DNA from: Thermococcus sp.
GTDB taxonomy: Archaea > Methanobacteriota_B > Thermococci > Thermococcales > Thermococcaceae
Direction: 5' to 3'
Assembly: GCF_017656495.1 (NCBI RefSeq)
Contig: NZ_JACDNS010000011.1
Location: 1 to 63,882, forward strand
Length of the DNA stretch: 63,882 nt
Shown: positions 46,035 to 55,744 of the stretch, piece after piece
Position numbering within the stretch: the first letter of the stretch is position 1
How the letters are laid out: each line of letters begins with the position of its first letter
Notes under the pieces: model-generated
The model's input: the letters and a program-made list of their open reading frames with translations, nothing else
Database searches by the model: none
Told to the model about the DNA's origin: nothing
Translations under genes and position numbers: made by a program

Positions 46035-46861
46035 ATGCTCCAGCTCCCCTTTTTCTTTAGCACATCTCTTGCTCTTAAGAGCCCCTGCCTGACACAGTCC
46101 TCTAACGGTATCCCCTTTGCATAATACGCTAAAAACCCACCCGCAAAGGCATCTCCAGCTCCTGTTGGATCAACGATTTTCTCTATGGGCAAAGCTTTGA
46201 ATTCTGTAAACTTCTCTCCATCATAGACTAGGACTCCATTTTCTCCTCTGGTTATTACAACGATTTTGGCTCCCCATTCATGTAGAACTTTCGCTGCTTC
46301 TTTGATGTTGTTTGTTTTTGTTATCACTTTCGCTTCTCTTTCGTTTGGGAAAATTACTTCAACTCCAGCCACTATCTTTTTCAAAAGCTCAGTTTTCGTT
46401 TTATAGTCCTCCATATAAGTTGGGTTGAAGTCGAGGCTTATTCTTTTGCCTTTTAGGCGTTTAACTAATTTTAGCTGCTCTCCTGGGGGAATTGGTGCTA
46501 TGTGGAAAACATCAGTACTCATGTATTCCTCTGGAATTTCAATTTCACCCATCCTTTGAGCAACGCCCATATCAACGGGAGCGTCAACAGTTCCATCCTC
46601 ATGATATATTATGTAAATGTGAATTGTCCTCCCTTCGAGGATGTGAACTCCTCTAATATCTAAAATTTCGCTCAGCTTTTTTAACCACTCTTCTGGAAAA
46701 TCCCTGCCAACTTTTGTGACTAATCCTACTTTTGCACCGCTTAATGCTGCTGAAGTAGCAACGGCGGCGGCAGCTCCTCCCGGCTGCAGAATCTCGGGCT
46801 TCCCTGGAAACCTGATATGATCTATTGAGACGTGACCAATAACAATCAAATCTAACTTCAT
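46031..46861 (-). CDS. PfkB-family sugar/nucleoside kinase
   Basis: 276 residues. N-terminal PfkB pattern GGAAAAVATSAALSGAKVGLVTKVGRD and the C-terminal signature VDPTGAGDAFAGGFLAYYAKG with the catalytic Asp. The substrate could be a ribose phosphate, nucleoside or myo-inositol, all known for Thermococcales paralogues; sequence alone does not decide. Upstream GGAGGGCAAC supports ATG 46861. Confidence 0.88.
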   Translation of the reverse strand: MKLDLIVIGHVSIDHIRFPGKPEILQPGGAAAAVATSAALSGAKVGLVTKVGRDFPEEWLKKLSEILDIRGVHILEGRTIHIYIIYHEDGTVDAPVDMGVAQRMGEIEIPEEYMSTDVFHIAPIPPGEQLKLVKRLKGKRISLDFNPTYMEDYKTKTELLKKIVAGVEVIFPNEREAKVITKTNNIKEAAKVLHEWGAKIVVITRGENGVLVYDGEKFTEFKALPIEKIVDPTGAGDAFAGGFLAYYAKGIPLEDCVRQGLLRARDVLKKKGSWSI

Positions 46862-47011
46862 GTTGCCCTCCTTTAACTTGACAGATTGCTTTATTTATCT
46901 TTTGGGTGTTAAGTAATCCTTTTCTACTTCTCTTATTCCGTTCAGATGATCATCGAAAAGATTTAAAAGGCTGAAAAAGAATCTTAAAACAAAACTTAAT
47001 GGGTGATTGAG

Positions 47012-48511
47012 ATGGGGGAAGTCTTTCAAAACGAGATTATAAAACAGATTCTGCTAAAATATAGAACAATATGGGCAATTGGGCACGCTCAAAGTGTCCT
47101 CGGCTGGGATATGGAGGTAAACATGCCAAAAGAGGGCATAACTGAGAGGAGCGTTGCTCAGGGAGAACTTTCAGTGTTAAATCAGAAGCTCATTTTAGAA
47201 CCAAAATTTGTTGAACTCGTTGAGAAAGCAGAAGGAGAAGACCTTAACGATTATGAAAGAGGTGTTATAAGAGTCCTTAAGCGTTCAATTAGAATAGCAA
47301 AGGCATTTCCCCCAGAGTTCGTCAGAGAGATTAGTGAGGTTAGGAGCAAAGCAACGATTGCATGGACAGAAGCAAAGCAAAAGAATGATTTCAAACTCTT
47401 TGAGCCTTATCTTGACAAAATCATAGAACTTTCAAGGAAAGCTGCTGACTATCTCGGCTATGATGAGTATCCATACGATGCTTTACTCGACCTGTACGAA
47501 GAAGGATTGAGGACCAAGGACTTAGACCCAATATTTGAGAAACTCGAAAAAGAACTCAAGCCTATTCTTGGTAGAATTCTCGAGGAAGGGAAATTCCCAA
47601 AAGAGCATCCACTTGAAAAAGAGAAGTACGATATTGAAGCAATGAAAAAGGTAAATCTCGAGATACTCAAGCTTTTTGGCTATCCTCTAGGAATAAGAGG
47701 CCGCTTAGATGTTTCGCCTCATCCATTCACGACAGAATTTGGAATAAGAGATGTTAGAATAACAACGAGATATGAAGGTTTTGACTTTAAGAGAACTCTA
47801 TTGGCAGTAGTCCATGAATTTGGACATGCTCTCTATGAACTTCAGCAAGATGAAAGGTTCATGTTCTCTCCAATAGCAGGTGGGGTTTCTCTTGGCATTC
47901 ACGAGAGCCAAAGCAGATTCTGGGAAAACATCATCGGTCGCTCGAGACAATTTGCAGAATTAGTTTACCCAGTCCTTAGGGATAATCTTTCGTTTATCTC
48001 AAACTACACTCCAGAAGACATCTATTATTACTTCAACACTGTTAGACCAGATTTCATTAGAGTTGAAGCTGATGAAGTAACTTACAATATGCACATCCTC
48101 TTGAGGTACAAGCTTGAAAAGCTCATGATAAACGAAGGATTAAGGGCAAGTGAAGTTGCAGAGCTTTGGAACGATGAAATGGAGCGCTTGTTAGGAATTA
48201 GGCCAAAAACTTACAGTGAAGGAGTTCTTCAGGATATACACTGGGCTCATGCAACAATCGGCTACTTCCCAACATATACCCTCGGTACACTTTTAGCAAC
48301 CCAGATTAGGGCATGCATCCTCAAGGACATCCCAGACTTCTATGAGAAAGTTCAGAGAGGGGAATTCGAACCAATAAAAGAATGGCTAAGGGAAAAAGTG
48401 CACAAATATGGTTCAGTATATCCACCAAAAGAATTGTTAGAGAGGAGCTTTGGAGAAGGTGTAAATCCAGAATACTTCATTGAGTATCTGAAGGAGAAAT
48501 ATCTTGGATAG
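47012..48511 (+). CDS. thermostable carboxypeptidase, M32 (Taq) family
   Basis: 499 residues from ATG 47012 (GGGTGATTGAG upstream), the same length as the Pyrococcus furiosus enzyme. Zinc motif HEFGHALYE (about 269-277), then HESQSRFWENIIGRS with the third metal ligand, and the helical fold typical of M32. It removes C-terminal residues from peptides in the cytosol, feeding amino acid catabolism. The 3' end overlaps the convergent ASCH gene by 35 bases. Confidence 0.96.
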   Translation: MGEVFQNEIIKQILLKYRTIWAIGHAQSVLGWDMEVNMPKEGITERSVAQGELSVLNQKLILEPKFVELVEKAEGEDLNDYERGVIRVLKRSIRIAKAFPPEFVREISEVRSKATIAWTEAKQKNDFKLFEPYLDKIIELSRKAADYLGYDEYPYDALLDLYEEGLRTKDLDPIFEKLEKELKPILGRILEEGKFPKEHPLEKEKYDIEAMKKVNLEILKLFGYPLGIRGRLDVSPHPFTTEFGIRDVRITTRYEGFDFKRTLLAVVHEFGHALYELQQDERFMFSPIAGGVSLGIHESQSRFWENIIGRSRQFAELVYPVLRDNLSFISNYTPEDIYYYFNTVRPDFIRVEADEVTYNMHILLRYKLEKLMINEGLRASEVAELWNDEMERLLGIRPKTYSEGVLQDIHWAHATIGYFPTYTLGTLLATQIRACILKDIPDFYEKVQRGEFEPIKEWLREKVHKYGSVYPPKELLERSFGEGVNPEYFIEYLKEKYLG

Positions 48512-48830
48512 GCTCTATTTCAATAGCCACAACTCCCCATTTTTTCTCTTCTTCTGGAGAATAAATGTTATATAATTCTCTAAGTGCTTCTTCCAGAGAT
48601 GATGCCATTGGAATGACATTTTTAAAACCTTCCTTTAATAAAAGTTCTCTAAATGAATTATATGTCCGAATATCTTTTACTTTTAGCTTTAGATCCCCAT
48701 TGTTCACTAGGATAATATCTCCCCTTTTTAGTCTTCGTCTTTTCTCATCATATAATCTTACTTCAATCTTTTTTTTCCCATTTTTGATAAACCATATATA
48801 TTTTTGATTAATGTTCATTTTAACTATCAT
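48477..48830 (-). CDS. ASCH-domain protein, first copy
   Basis: 117 residues. ASCH/PUA-like motif: FIKNGKKKIEVRLYDEKRRRLKRGDIILV (G-K-x-x-E-x-R followed by GD), then the NVIPMASSLEEALRELY helix and the VVAIEIEPI strand. The fold binds RNA or nucleotides; some members are RNases, others coactivator modules. It is clearly similar to the ASCH protein at 50174. AT-rich composition and placement in a small islet suggest acquired DNA. Start ATG 48830 follows GAGG. Confidence 0.85.
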   Translation of the reverse strand: MIVKMNINQKYIWFIKNGKKKIEVRLYDEKRRRLKRGDIILVNNGDLKLKVKDIRTYNSFRELLLKEGFKNVIPMASSLEEALRELYNIYSPEEEKKWGVVAIEIEPIQDISPSDTQ

Positions 48831-48983
48831 GGCTCCTCATTTCTTGTTGGAGGTTGTCTATGTTTATAAGCATTCCCATTATTAAAACTAGGAATATAAT
48901 AATTATAATAACTAGCAAAAAACTTATATTATATATAGTTCTAATACTAATTTAATGGAATATCAAATAGGTTATAATTAACT

Positions 48984-50177
48984 TTGGAGGGATGTAATAT
49001 AGGTATACTTGGGATATTGGACATCAATGCTAAGTCCGATAAAATGTCCAGGATATCAAAGAAAGAAAAGATAACATTTAGAATTAAAAGGTTATCTATA
49101 AACATTTGGGAGTTTGATAATTTCTCTTTAGTTGATTTTGGATTTGAGATAGAAAATAAAAGCAGAGAACCTATCAAAATACTTGAATTGGAGTTTTCAT
49201 TTAAGATAGAAAAAATAGTAGATATAACTCAAGAATGTTATTTAGTACCTGATATGACAAGAATAATTTTTGCACGTAATGTAGAGATTATTGACAATGA
49301 ACAGATGATTGCTGATGGGATATTTTCAAAGATAACTCCTATAGATAAAATTGAAAAACCTGACTCAGTTCAAATTCGACTCTCGGGACGTCATAAAACC
49401 CAACGAGTTGTCTTATTATTAAAAAAAGCGATCAATAATGGGGAGGTTGGTGCATTTAGAATTAGGTTAAAGACTAAAGATATTCCTCTAAAATATTATG
49501 TATTCCCATTTATTTTATACAAAAAAATCTTTGATATTCGACTATTTAGTAAGCGAGCTGTACTTAAAGACCAAAATCGTATTGAATATGAAAAGAAAAT
49601 GATTGATAAGCTATATATATTTGTAATGCCAAAAAAGCAGAGTATATCCTTATCTGCTGTGATAGGTCCTACGTATAAGCCTGGAGCTCGACTATTGGAA
49701 GAGGATTGGGTAAATTACTTAAACATTAAGTCAAGTGATTTAGATATCAAAATTAGTAAGGGTAATATCCTTGGGAGAAGTGTTTATAAGGTTAGCAAAA
49801 ATCTTACAGAAGAAAATGACAAGTATCTTAATAAGATACAAAAATACCTCAAAAAATCAAATAAATTAAATGAAAACGGTAAAAAAAGGAAAAAATGTGG
49901 AAGAAAAAAAGATGAATTACCTCGACATCCTATTATTCGTGCATATCTTGAATTTTATGAATTTGATAAAAGGGCTATATATATTCTCTTTGGAGTGGTC
50001 CTTATAATTATATTAAAAATTGTCTATGATATTTACCTATATTTTATTAGTGCCTCCAAGATGTTACAACTTATAATTGCCTTTATAGGGGGTGCAGCAG
50101 GACTTATAACAGTTTTTTCTTTTTTAAAGCCGTATATTGAGAAATTCAGAATAAAACTCGGAGGGGAAAACTTATGA
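48984..50177 (+). CDS. membrane-anchored unknown protein between two ASCH genes
   Basis: Up to 397 residues; no family recognised. Residues ~30-210 alternate strands (FSLVDFGFEIENKSREPIKILELEF), a lysine-rich segment runs about 275-315, and two C-terminal helices (about 330-354 and 360-380) anchor the protein. Start is uncertain: TTG 48984 overlaps the only GGAGG, while TTG 49017 and ATG 49044 are alternatives. Base composition is strongly AT-rich. The stop overlaps the following ASCH gene by four bases, so both are expressed together. Confidence 0.65.
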   Translation: MEGCNIGILGILDINAKSDKMSRISKKEKITFRIKRLSINIWEFDNFSLVDFGFEIENKSREPIKILELEFSFKIEKIVDITQECYLVPDMTRIIFARNVEIIDNEQMIADGIFSKITPIDKIEKPDSVQIRLSGRHKTQRVVLLLKKAINNGEVGAFRIRLKTKDIPLKYYVFPFILYKKIFDIRLFSKRAVLKDQNRIEYEKKMIDKLYIFVMPKKQSISLSAVIGPTYKPGARLLEEDWVNYLNIKSSDLDIKISKGNILGRSVYKVSKNLTEENDKYLNKIQKYLKKSNKLNENGKKRKKCGRKKDELPRHPIIRAYLEFYEFDKRAIYILFGVVLIIILKIVYDIYLYFISASKMLQLIIAFIGGAAGLITVFSFLKPYIEKFRIKLGGENL

Positions 50178-50563
50178 AACAACATGTGAAATGTTTTAGT
50201 GTTCGACATGAATATTTAGAAATGATTAAAAAAGGTACTAAAACAATTGAAGTTAGAGTAGCAAGTAAGTACTTTCAAGATATCAAGGAGGGAGATATTT
50301 TGTTATTATATGATGGTTATACTAATATCATTAAAGCTAGGGTAAAAAAAGTGGACTATTATCTTAATTTTGATGACTTATTTGACGACAAAAATTATGA
50401 GGATGTAATGCCTAATGCTTCTTCCAAAGAAAAAGTAATTGACAAATTGAGGGAAATTTATGGAGAAAGAGAAAATCTTGGAGTTATTGCAATTGAATTG
50501 GAGGTTTTGGACTATATTTGGGAGGAGGAAAAGAAGGTAGAAAAGTGCAAAGAGTCTACGTAA
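50174..50563 (+). CDS. ASCH-domain protein, second copy
   Basis: 129 residues. MIKKGTKTIEVRVASKYFQDIKEGDILLL is the ASCH core, followed by DVMPNASSKEKVIDKLREIY and VIAIELEVL. It shares the order of motifs (GxKxIEVR, GDI, V(I/M)PxASS, VxAIE) with the protein at 48477, so they are paralogues. Its ATG overlaps the membrane-protein stop by four bases, implying coupled translation and possible joint function. Confidence 0.85.
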   Translation: MKQHVKCFSVRHEYLEMIKKGTKTIEVRVASKYFQDIKEGDILLLYDGYTNIIKARVKKVDYYLNFDDLFDDKNYEDVMPNASSKEKVIDKLREIYGERENLGVIAIELEVLDYIWEEEKKVEKCKEST

Positions 50564-50581
50564 GAATATATCCCTCAGAGC

Positions 50582-51697
50582 TCAGAGCAAATACCTGATT
50601 ATCATAGGCGTAACTTTTAATGCTCTGGCTAAAAGCTTTGGATGTTTTATAAGGGCTTTTATTGTCTTTGCATGCTCATCAAAGTCTGCTGTGCTTTCAA
50701 TAACCTCTATCGCCTCCCTGCTTGATAGAAGCTCGAAGAGCTTTTCAATCTGTTCTTGGTTGAGGTTCTTGAAAAGCCTCCTCGCTTTCAATCCGAAGGA
50801 AATCTCACGTTTTACGTTCTTACAAAGCCTTTCATAGTCTTCGGGTTTTCCGTTAATTAGGGAATAGGCGAGAGCATATGCACAGTACATTCCATATGCA
50901 ATTCCTCCAGCGGTTAAAGGCTTAATTTGGAGTGCAGCATCTCCCACCAATGCAACGTTTCCTTTAATCCATGGCTTTCTAATGCCCAATGCAACACTTC
51001 CGGCTTTAAACTCAACAATATTGGTCTCTTTTAGCATTCTAACCTTTATGAAATTAAAGAGAGTATCAAGCCTTCCAAAGGTTCCAACTCGTGCTAGGCT
51101 TTCATTTATTGGAGTAACCCAGAAGAAAAAGTCTCCATTAAGTTCCTTGTTTATCCAAAGCTCAACGAAATCTGGTTTTTCAAACTCTCCAACAATCTCG
51201 ACTTCATAGCCACTTAAGAATTCCGCGTTAGTCCTTGCGCCAATTTCTTGAGCTACTTTGCTGTTTACACCATCAGCTCCAATATAAAAGTCAGCGTTTA
51301 TCTCAAACCTGTCATTAAACCTCTGAAGAACAGCTTTTCCATTTCTAAAGCCCAGAAATCTTGTATTCATGTAATATTCGGCTCCCCTTTTCACTGCTCT
51401 CTCTGCTAAGCTTTTTTCAAGAATCTTTCTGTCAACCATGTACGCTTGAGGCTCTTTTCTCTTAATCTCAAAGCTCTGTATCTTTGAGTAGAAAACTGCC
51501 CCTCTCAGCTTGTTGATTATGGCATCTTTTGGAAGTTTCAACTCCTCATAACTCTTTGCCCCAATAATTCCGGTACATGCTTTTCCACCAAAAGAGCTCT
51601 TTGCCTCAATCACAGCTACTTTGTAATGTCTCCCAAGCAAAGTTGCTAAATAATTACCGACGGGACCTCCACCAATAATTGCAATATCATACTTCAT
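50582..51697 (-). CDS. FAD-dependent reductase, geranylgeranyl reductase family
   Basis: 371 residues. Rossmann FAD motif YDIAIIGGGPVGNYLATLLG (about 3-22), GKACTGIIGA, the middle strand motif DFYIGADGVNSKVAQEIG, and VALVGDAALQIKPLTAGGIAYGM binding the FAD phosphates. This matches the archaeal GGR family that hydrogenates isoprenoid chains of lipids, though some members act on other substrates. Cys in ACTG matches the GGR signature. No membrane segment seen. Confidence 0.85.
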   Translation of the reverse strand: MKYDIAIIGGGPVGNYLATLLGRHYKVAVIEAKSSFGGKACTGIIGAKSYEELKLPKDAIINKLRGAVFYSKIQSFEIKRKEPQAYMVDRKILEKSLAERAVKRGAEYYMNTRFLGFRNGKAVLQRFNDRFEINADFYIGADGVNSKVAQEIGARTNAEFLSGYEVEIVGEFEKPDFVELWINKELNGDFFFWVTPINESLARVGTFGRLDTLFNFIKVRMLKETNIVEFKAGSVALGIRKPWIKGNVALVGDAALQIKPLTAGGIAYGMYCAYALAYSLINGKPEDYERLCKNVKREISFGLKARRLFKNLNQEQIEKLFELLSSREAIEVIESTADFDEHAKTIKALIKHPKLLARALKVTPMIIRYLL

Positions 51698-51760
51698 CTC
51701 TCTCCCTCAACTTAGATGAGCTTTTAAACCCTATAAAGTTTAGCTCTAATGGTGATAGCA

Positions 51761-52360
51761 ATGAAGGTTCTAGTTACTGGCTTTGAGCCATTTGGGGGAG
51801 AGAAGGTTAATCCTTCTTGGGAAGCTGTTAAAATGCTTCCAGATGTGATAGAGAATACTGAAATTGTCAAGTATCAGCTCCCAGTCAGCTTTAAAAAAGT
51901 TAGGGAGCTCTTGCCAGAGATCATTTCAAAGGAGAAGCCAGAGGTGATAATCCTAACAGGTCAAGCTGGAGGGAGAGTAAACATAACAGTTGAGCGGGTT
52001 GCAATAAATGTTATGGATTCAACGAAAGAGGACAACGACGGATATAAACCAGAAGATGAGCCAATCTTTGAAGATGCTCCCGCAGCTTACTTCTCAACTT
52101 TGCCGATAAAACGAATTGTAAAAGCTTTGAGGGAAAATAAAATACCAGCAATGGTTTCGAATACTGCTGGAACTTATGTGTGCAACACTGCAATGTTTAC
52201 AGCTCTCCACTATGTTGCTACAAATGATTTAAATGCCAAAGTGGGATTTATTCATGTTCCCTACATTCCAGAGCAAGTGTTAGAGAAAAATTCTCCATCA
52301 ATGTCGTTAGAAATGATAAAGAGGGCAATAGAAATCGCCATTAGAGAAAGTCTCGACTAA
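51761..52360 (+). CDS. pcp: pyrrolidone-carboxylate (pyroglutamyl) peptidase
   Basis: Removes N-terminal pyroglutamate from peptides; 199 residues from ATG 51761 (GGTGAT upstream). Visible: MKVLVTGFEPFGGEKVNPSW, the catalytic Glu in VERVAINV (about 79-86), the nucleophile Cys in NTAGTYVCNTAMF and the catalytic His in GFIHVPYIPEQ. Length and motifs match Pyrococcus and Thermococcus Pcp. Confidence 0.96.
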   Translation: MKVLVTGFEPFGGEKVNPSWEAVKMLPDVIENTEIVKYQLPVSFKKVRELLPEIISKEKPEVIILTGQAGGRVNITVERVAINVMDSTKEDNDGYKPEDEPIFEDAPAAYFSTLPIKRIVKALRENKIPAMVSNTAGTYVCNTAMFTALHYVATNDLNAKVGFIHVPYIPEQVLEKNSPSMSLEMIKRAIEIAIRESLD

Positions 52361-52449
52361 TCTTTCTTTTTACTTTTTTAAGCAATATTTTTAAGATGTA
52401 TTCCTAACTATTACTCAAGGCGAGAGCATAAAAACCTTGTGAGAAGGTG

Positions 52450-54435
52450 ATGCCTATTCTCATACTTGGGGTTGATATAATCAGCAAAAACCCAAAGAGG
52501 TTTGCTGTGGTTAGTTGGTTCAATGGAAAGCTTGAGAAAAAAGGTGAGTTCACATTTTATAGGTTAGTCCGTTTTATCCGAGCAAAGAGGCCGGATATAG
52601 TGGCCATGGATAATATCCATGAGCTTGGTGATGAGTTAAAGAAGTTTCTAAGAGCTTTACCTCAGGGAACTAAGCTTGTTCAGGTCACTGGAAGGCCTGG
52701 AGAGCAACGATCTCTTTGGAGCCTAGCAAAGGAGAATGGAATTAGAGTTGGTGATAAGTTTGATCCGTATGAGGAAGCTAAGATATGTGCTCTACTGGCA
52801 TCTAAAGGAGTTGGCTATGAGGTTTTGGCCTTTGAAGATGAGGTCATAATAAAAGTTTCCAGAGGCAGAAGTCAAGGGAAAGGTGGTTGGAGTCAAGATA
52901 GGTATAGGAGAAGAATTCACAACTTGATTCAAAATAAAGTCAGAGAAATTGAGGAAACACTAAGGAGAGCAGACATTCCTTTTGATTTGGAAGTTGAAGA
53001 GAAAGATTACGGCTTGGCTAGGGGAGAGTTTAAGGTCTATGCTTCAAGAGAGGAATTGGCGGGACTTATAAAGCCAATGCACGGTGGGGATGTTGAGATA
53101 AGGATAAAGCCTGTGGAAAGAAAGAACTTAGAGTTTGTGCCGTTGAAGAGTGAAAAAGCCATTCAAGTGAGAAAAAGCATTATAGTTGGTCTTGATCCAG
53201 GAATAACCGTTGGAATAGCGGCTCTTGACTTGGATGGGAATATTGTAGCAGTTTACAGCGAAAGAAATATGGCAGTGAGCGATATCGTGAGGTTTATCTT
53301 TGATATTGGTCATCCAATAATCATCGCAACTGATGTTAATCCAGCTCCAGGTTTAGTTGAGAAGATTGCCCGTTCATTTAAGGCTATCCTCTATGTTCCG
53401 AGGGAAAGCCTGCGTGTAGAGGAAAAGAATGAGCTTTTGAGAAATTTAGGCATTAGTGTTGATGATGATCATCAAAGAGACGCTTTGGCAGCTGCTTATA
53501 AGGCCTATCTGAGATTGAAGCCAAAGCTTGAGCATGTTGATGCAAAGCTCAGAGAACTCGGCTTAATGAAGAAGAGCAATGAGATCAAAGCTTTGGTTAT
53601 TCAGGGATATAATCTTGGAGAGGCTATAATGAAAGTTAAACTGAGAGAGAAGCCGAAAGAAGAAATTAAAGTCCTCCCTGAGGAAGAAAGTGTTGATGTA
53701 ACACCTTACATTGAGAAAATCAAGGAACTTGAGAAGACTATTGAAATGCTTGAAAGAGAAAATCAAGAGCTTAGAGCAATAATTGAAGAGCAGAAGAAAA
53801 GGATTGAAAAGCTTGAAGACAAACTCGCTTATTATGATGAAGAGATTAGGGCTAAAGTAATCAAAAGCAAGGAGATTGAGATTAGAGACAAGAGAATTTC
53901 ATACCTCGAGAAAGAACTTAGAGAGGCAAAAGCAATAATTGAAAAGCTCAGTAAAGACCTAGTTTTGGCAAAGAGAATGCACCTTCTTGAGCTTAAAGGA
54001 ACAGCTGTGCCCCTTAAAGTTCTTGAGAGCTTAACATGGAAGGAGATAGAGAGGTTAGAGCGCTCTGCACGGATTAAAAAAGATGATATAATCTATGTTG
54101 TTAATCCTTCAGGGGCTGGAAAAAGTATAGCTGAATATCTTGTTGAAAAGGGAATCAGAGCTTTGATAAGTGCAAAAACTCTGCCAAATAATGTTTATGA
54201 GGTACTTAGAGAGAACAAAGTCCCGGTGTTTTATGAGGACGAAATTGAGGTTAAGAGAGTTGATGATTTTGCAATAGTTGACAGAGAAAAACTCGAAAAT
54301 TCCATAGAGCAGAAGTTAGCACAGTGGGAAGAGGAGGATAAGGAGAGGGAAATTCAAGAGTTCTTAAAATTGGTTGAAGAATACCGTATTGAGAGGATTA
54401 AAGAGCTTAAGAGGAAGGCTGAGGAAGAAAGTTAA
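52450..54435 (+). CDS. DUF460/COG2433 protein with RNase H-like domain
   Basis: 661 residues from ATG 52450; GTG 52447 lies inside GAGAAGGTGAT. The N-terminal domain (LILGVDIISKNPKRFAVVSW) and a second RNase H-like segment (IVGLDPGITVGIAALDLDGNIVAV, about 242-265) recall RuvC-like folds; DDDHQRDALAAAYKAYL is the matching C-terminal acidic motif. A coiled coil (about 415-520) and a C-terminal alpha/beta domain follow. It probably acts on nucleic acid; exact role unknown. The stop overlaps the convergent regulator gene by four bases. Confidence 0.85.
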   Translation: MPILILGVDIISKNPKRFAVVSWFNGKLEKKGEFTFYRLVRFIRAKRPDIVAMDNIHELGDELKKFLRALPQGTKLVQVTGRPGEQRSLWSLAKENGIRVGDKFDPYEEAKICALLASKGVGYEVLAFEDEVIIKVSRGRSQGKGGWSQDRYRRRIHNLIQNKVREIEETLRRADIPFDLEVEEKDYGLARGEFKVYASREELAGLIKPMHGGDVEIRIKPVERKNLEFVPLKSEKAIQVRKSIIVGLDPGITVGIAALDLDGNIVAVYSERNMAVSDIVRFIFDIGHPIIIATDVNPAPGLVEKIARSFKAILYVPRESLRVEEKNELLRNLGISVDDDHQRDALAAAYKAYLRLKPKLEHVDAKLRELGLMKKSNEIKALVIQGYNLGEAIMKVKLREKPKEEIKVLPEEESVDVTPYIEKIKELEKTIEMLERENQELRAIIEEQKKRIEKLEDKLAYYDEEIRAKVIKSKEIEIRDKRISYLEKELREAKAIIEKLSKDLVLAKRMHLLELKGTAVPLKVLESLTWKEIERLERSARIKKDDIIYVVNPSGAGKSIAEYLVEKGIRALISAKTLPNNVYEVLRENKVPVFYEDEIEVKRVDDFAIVDREKLENSIEQKLAQWEEEDKEREIQEFLKLVEEYRIERIKELKRKAEEES

Positions 54436-54725
54436 ACCTGATTCAGCAATTCTTTCAGCATTCTCAAGTATTTTCCAGTTTCTTCAGCTCCTTTCTCTGT
54501 TATTTCAACAGCAGTCCTTGGTCTGTCTGCGAAGACTTTTGTTAGATTTACATAACCTGCTTTCTCCAATGTCTTTAGATGAGAGTCTAAGTTGCCGGGA
54601 GTTACATCCAAAACTTTTTGTAGTTCCTTAAATAGAACCTTCCCCCTTGGCAGGAGATAGAGCATGATACCTAACCTAATGGGATTTCCAAGCACATGGT
54701 TTTTCACCAGTTCCCTTAGTTCCAT
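54432..54725 (-). CDS. small winged-helix transcription regulator
   Basis: 97 residues, one winged helix: NPIRLGIMLYLLPRGKVLFKELQKVLDVTPGNLDSHLKTLEKAGYVNLTK, then a C-terminal helix. This is the archaeal MarR/ArsR-like one-domain type. It lies four bases downstream of a membrane protein in the same direction, so it may control that operon. Confidence 0.88.
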   Translation of the reverse strand: MELRELVKNHVLGNPIRLGIMLYLLPRGKVLFKELQKVLDVTPGNLDSHLKTLEKAGYVNLTKVFADRPRTAVEITEKGAEETGKYLRMLKELLNQV

Positions 54726-54729
54726 GGGA

Positions 54730-55341
54730 TCACCCTAAAGTCTTAAATGCTGAGTAGATGTATGCCAGCACCGTTAACCCGAATGCAAACGCTACAATGA
54801 ATCCCGCGTAGACCATTGCAGCTTTGGCAACTTTTGGAATCAAGGGAATAGCTAGTGCTGGAATCAAGAACGCTGGGATCATCTCCCTCTCTAAGCTTTT
54901 TCCGAAGTGCCAGAACGCTAAGAACATTCCAAAGACTGCCCAGCTTATGAAGATTAAGTATCCAATCCCCAATGCTACTAGAGGTTCAAACGTTCCTGAA
55001 AGATATTTCGGCACAGCAATCCATCCTACTATAAATCCAGATACCCATGAGAGTGCTATTGACAACCCAAAGGTTGAAGAGCTTTCCATTTTTCTGCCTG
55101 CGCTCAAGTGTAGCTTTACCAGTCGTTCCCAAATCATCCTTGTAAAGTATGCGAACACCATGAATGCTAGAGTCCAGTATACGGCCGTTAGCTGCCATGG
55201 AATTGTTTCTAGGGGTCCAATTATTATGTAGTAGAACACCATTATCACAACCCAGACTTGAAACTGCATTGCTGCGTATATCTTCCCTGCGGCAATAAGT
55301 TTTTCCTCAACCCTCTCCAACACAGCTTTCAGCTCTTCCAT
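54730..55341 (-). CDS. multispanning membrane protein
   Basis: 203 residues from ATG 55341; GGTGAG precedes it. About six hydrophobic helices (e.g. VWVVIMVFYYIIIGPL, IALSWVSGFIVGWIAVP, LVALGIGYLIFISWAVFGMFLAFW). No transport signature recognised. Pairs with the small regulator downstream, a common arrangement for regulator/membrane-sensor couples. Function unknown. Confidence 0.75.
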   Translation of the reverse strand: MEELKAVLERVEEKLIAAGKIYAAMQFQVWVVIMVFYYIIIGPLETIPWQLTAVYWTLAFMVFAYFTRMIWERLVKLHLSAGRKMESSSTFGLSIALSWVSGFIVGWIAVPKYLSGTFEPLVALGIGYLIFISWAVFGMFLAFWHFGKSLEREMIPAFLIPALAIPLIPKVAKAAMVYAGFIVAFAFGLTVLAYIYSAFKTLG

Positions 55342-55459
55342 GGTTCTCACCATTTCTGGATATAACTTTAGGGTATTTAACCCAATAAGAGTTTCTGAAA
55401 TTCAGAACAAAACGAAAATCTTATCTAAACCTCTCTCGGAGTTGTAGAATGGTGAGAGC

Positions 55460-55744
55460 ATGGATGTCAAGCTTCTATTAGCAGTAATCTTAGCTTTTGG
55501 TATTGGAACTGGGATTAGAAAGCTCGTAGAGAGGTTTGCCAAAAATGTTGAGGGGTTTGAAGTGGTGATGTTTAGCGTAGGAGTGAGTCTAACTCTATTT
55601 TGGATTGTCTCAAAGATCTTTTTGAAAGAGGAATTTATACCGCTTGGGGTGGCTCTCTTTTCCTTAGTATTGGGAACTGCTATGCTGATTGACAAACTGT
55701 TTTTATCAAAAAACTTAAGCTCTTGGGAGTTTAAATTAGAATGA
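55460..55744 (+). CDS. small membrane protein
   Basis: 94 residues with three hydrophobic helices (about 4-20, 33-52 and 58-78). No family recognised. A GGTGAGAG ribosome binding site precedes ATG 55460. Its stop overlaps the radical SAM start by four bases (ATGA). Confidence 0.7.
   Translation: MDVKLLLAVILAFGIGTGIRKLVERFAKNVEGFEVVMFSVGVSLTLFWIVSKIFLKEEFIPLGVALFSLVLGTAMLIDKLFLSKNLSSWEFKLE

Noticed and set aside
48477-50563. ASCH islet as an insertion sequence
   Set aside because: No transposase, no terminal inverted repeats and no target duplication seen; only composition and gene type suggest transfer.
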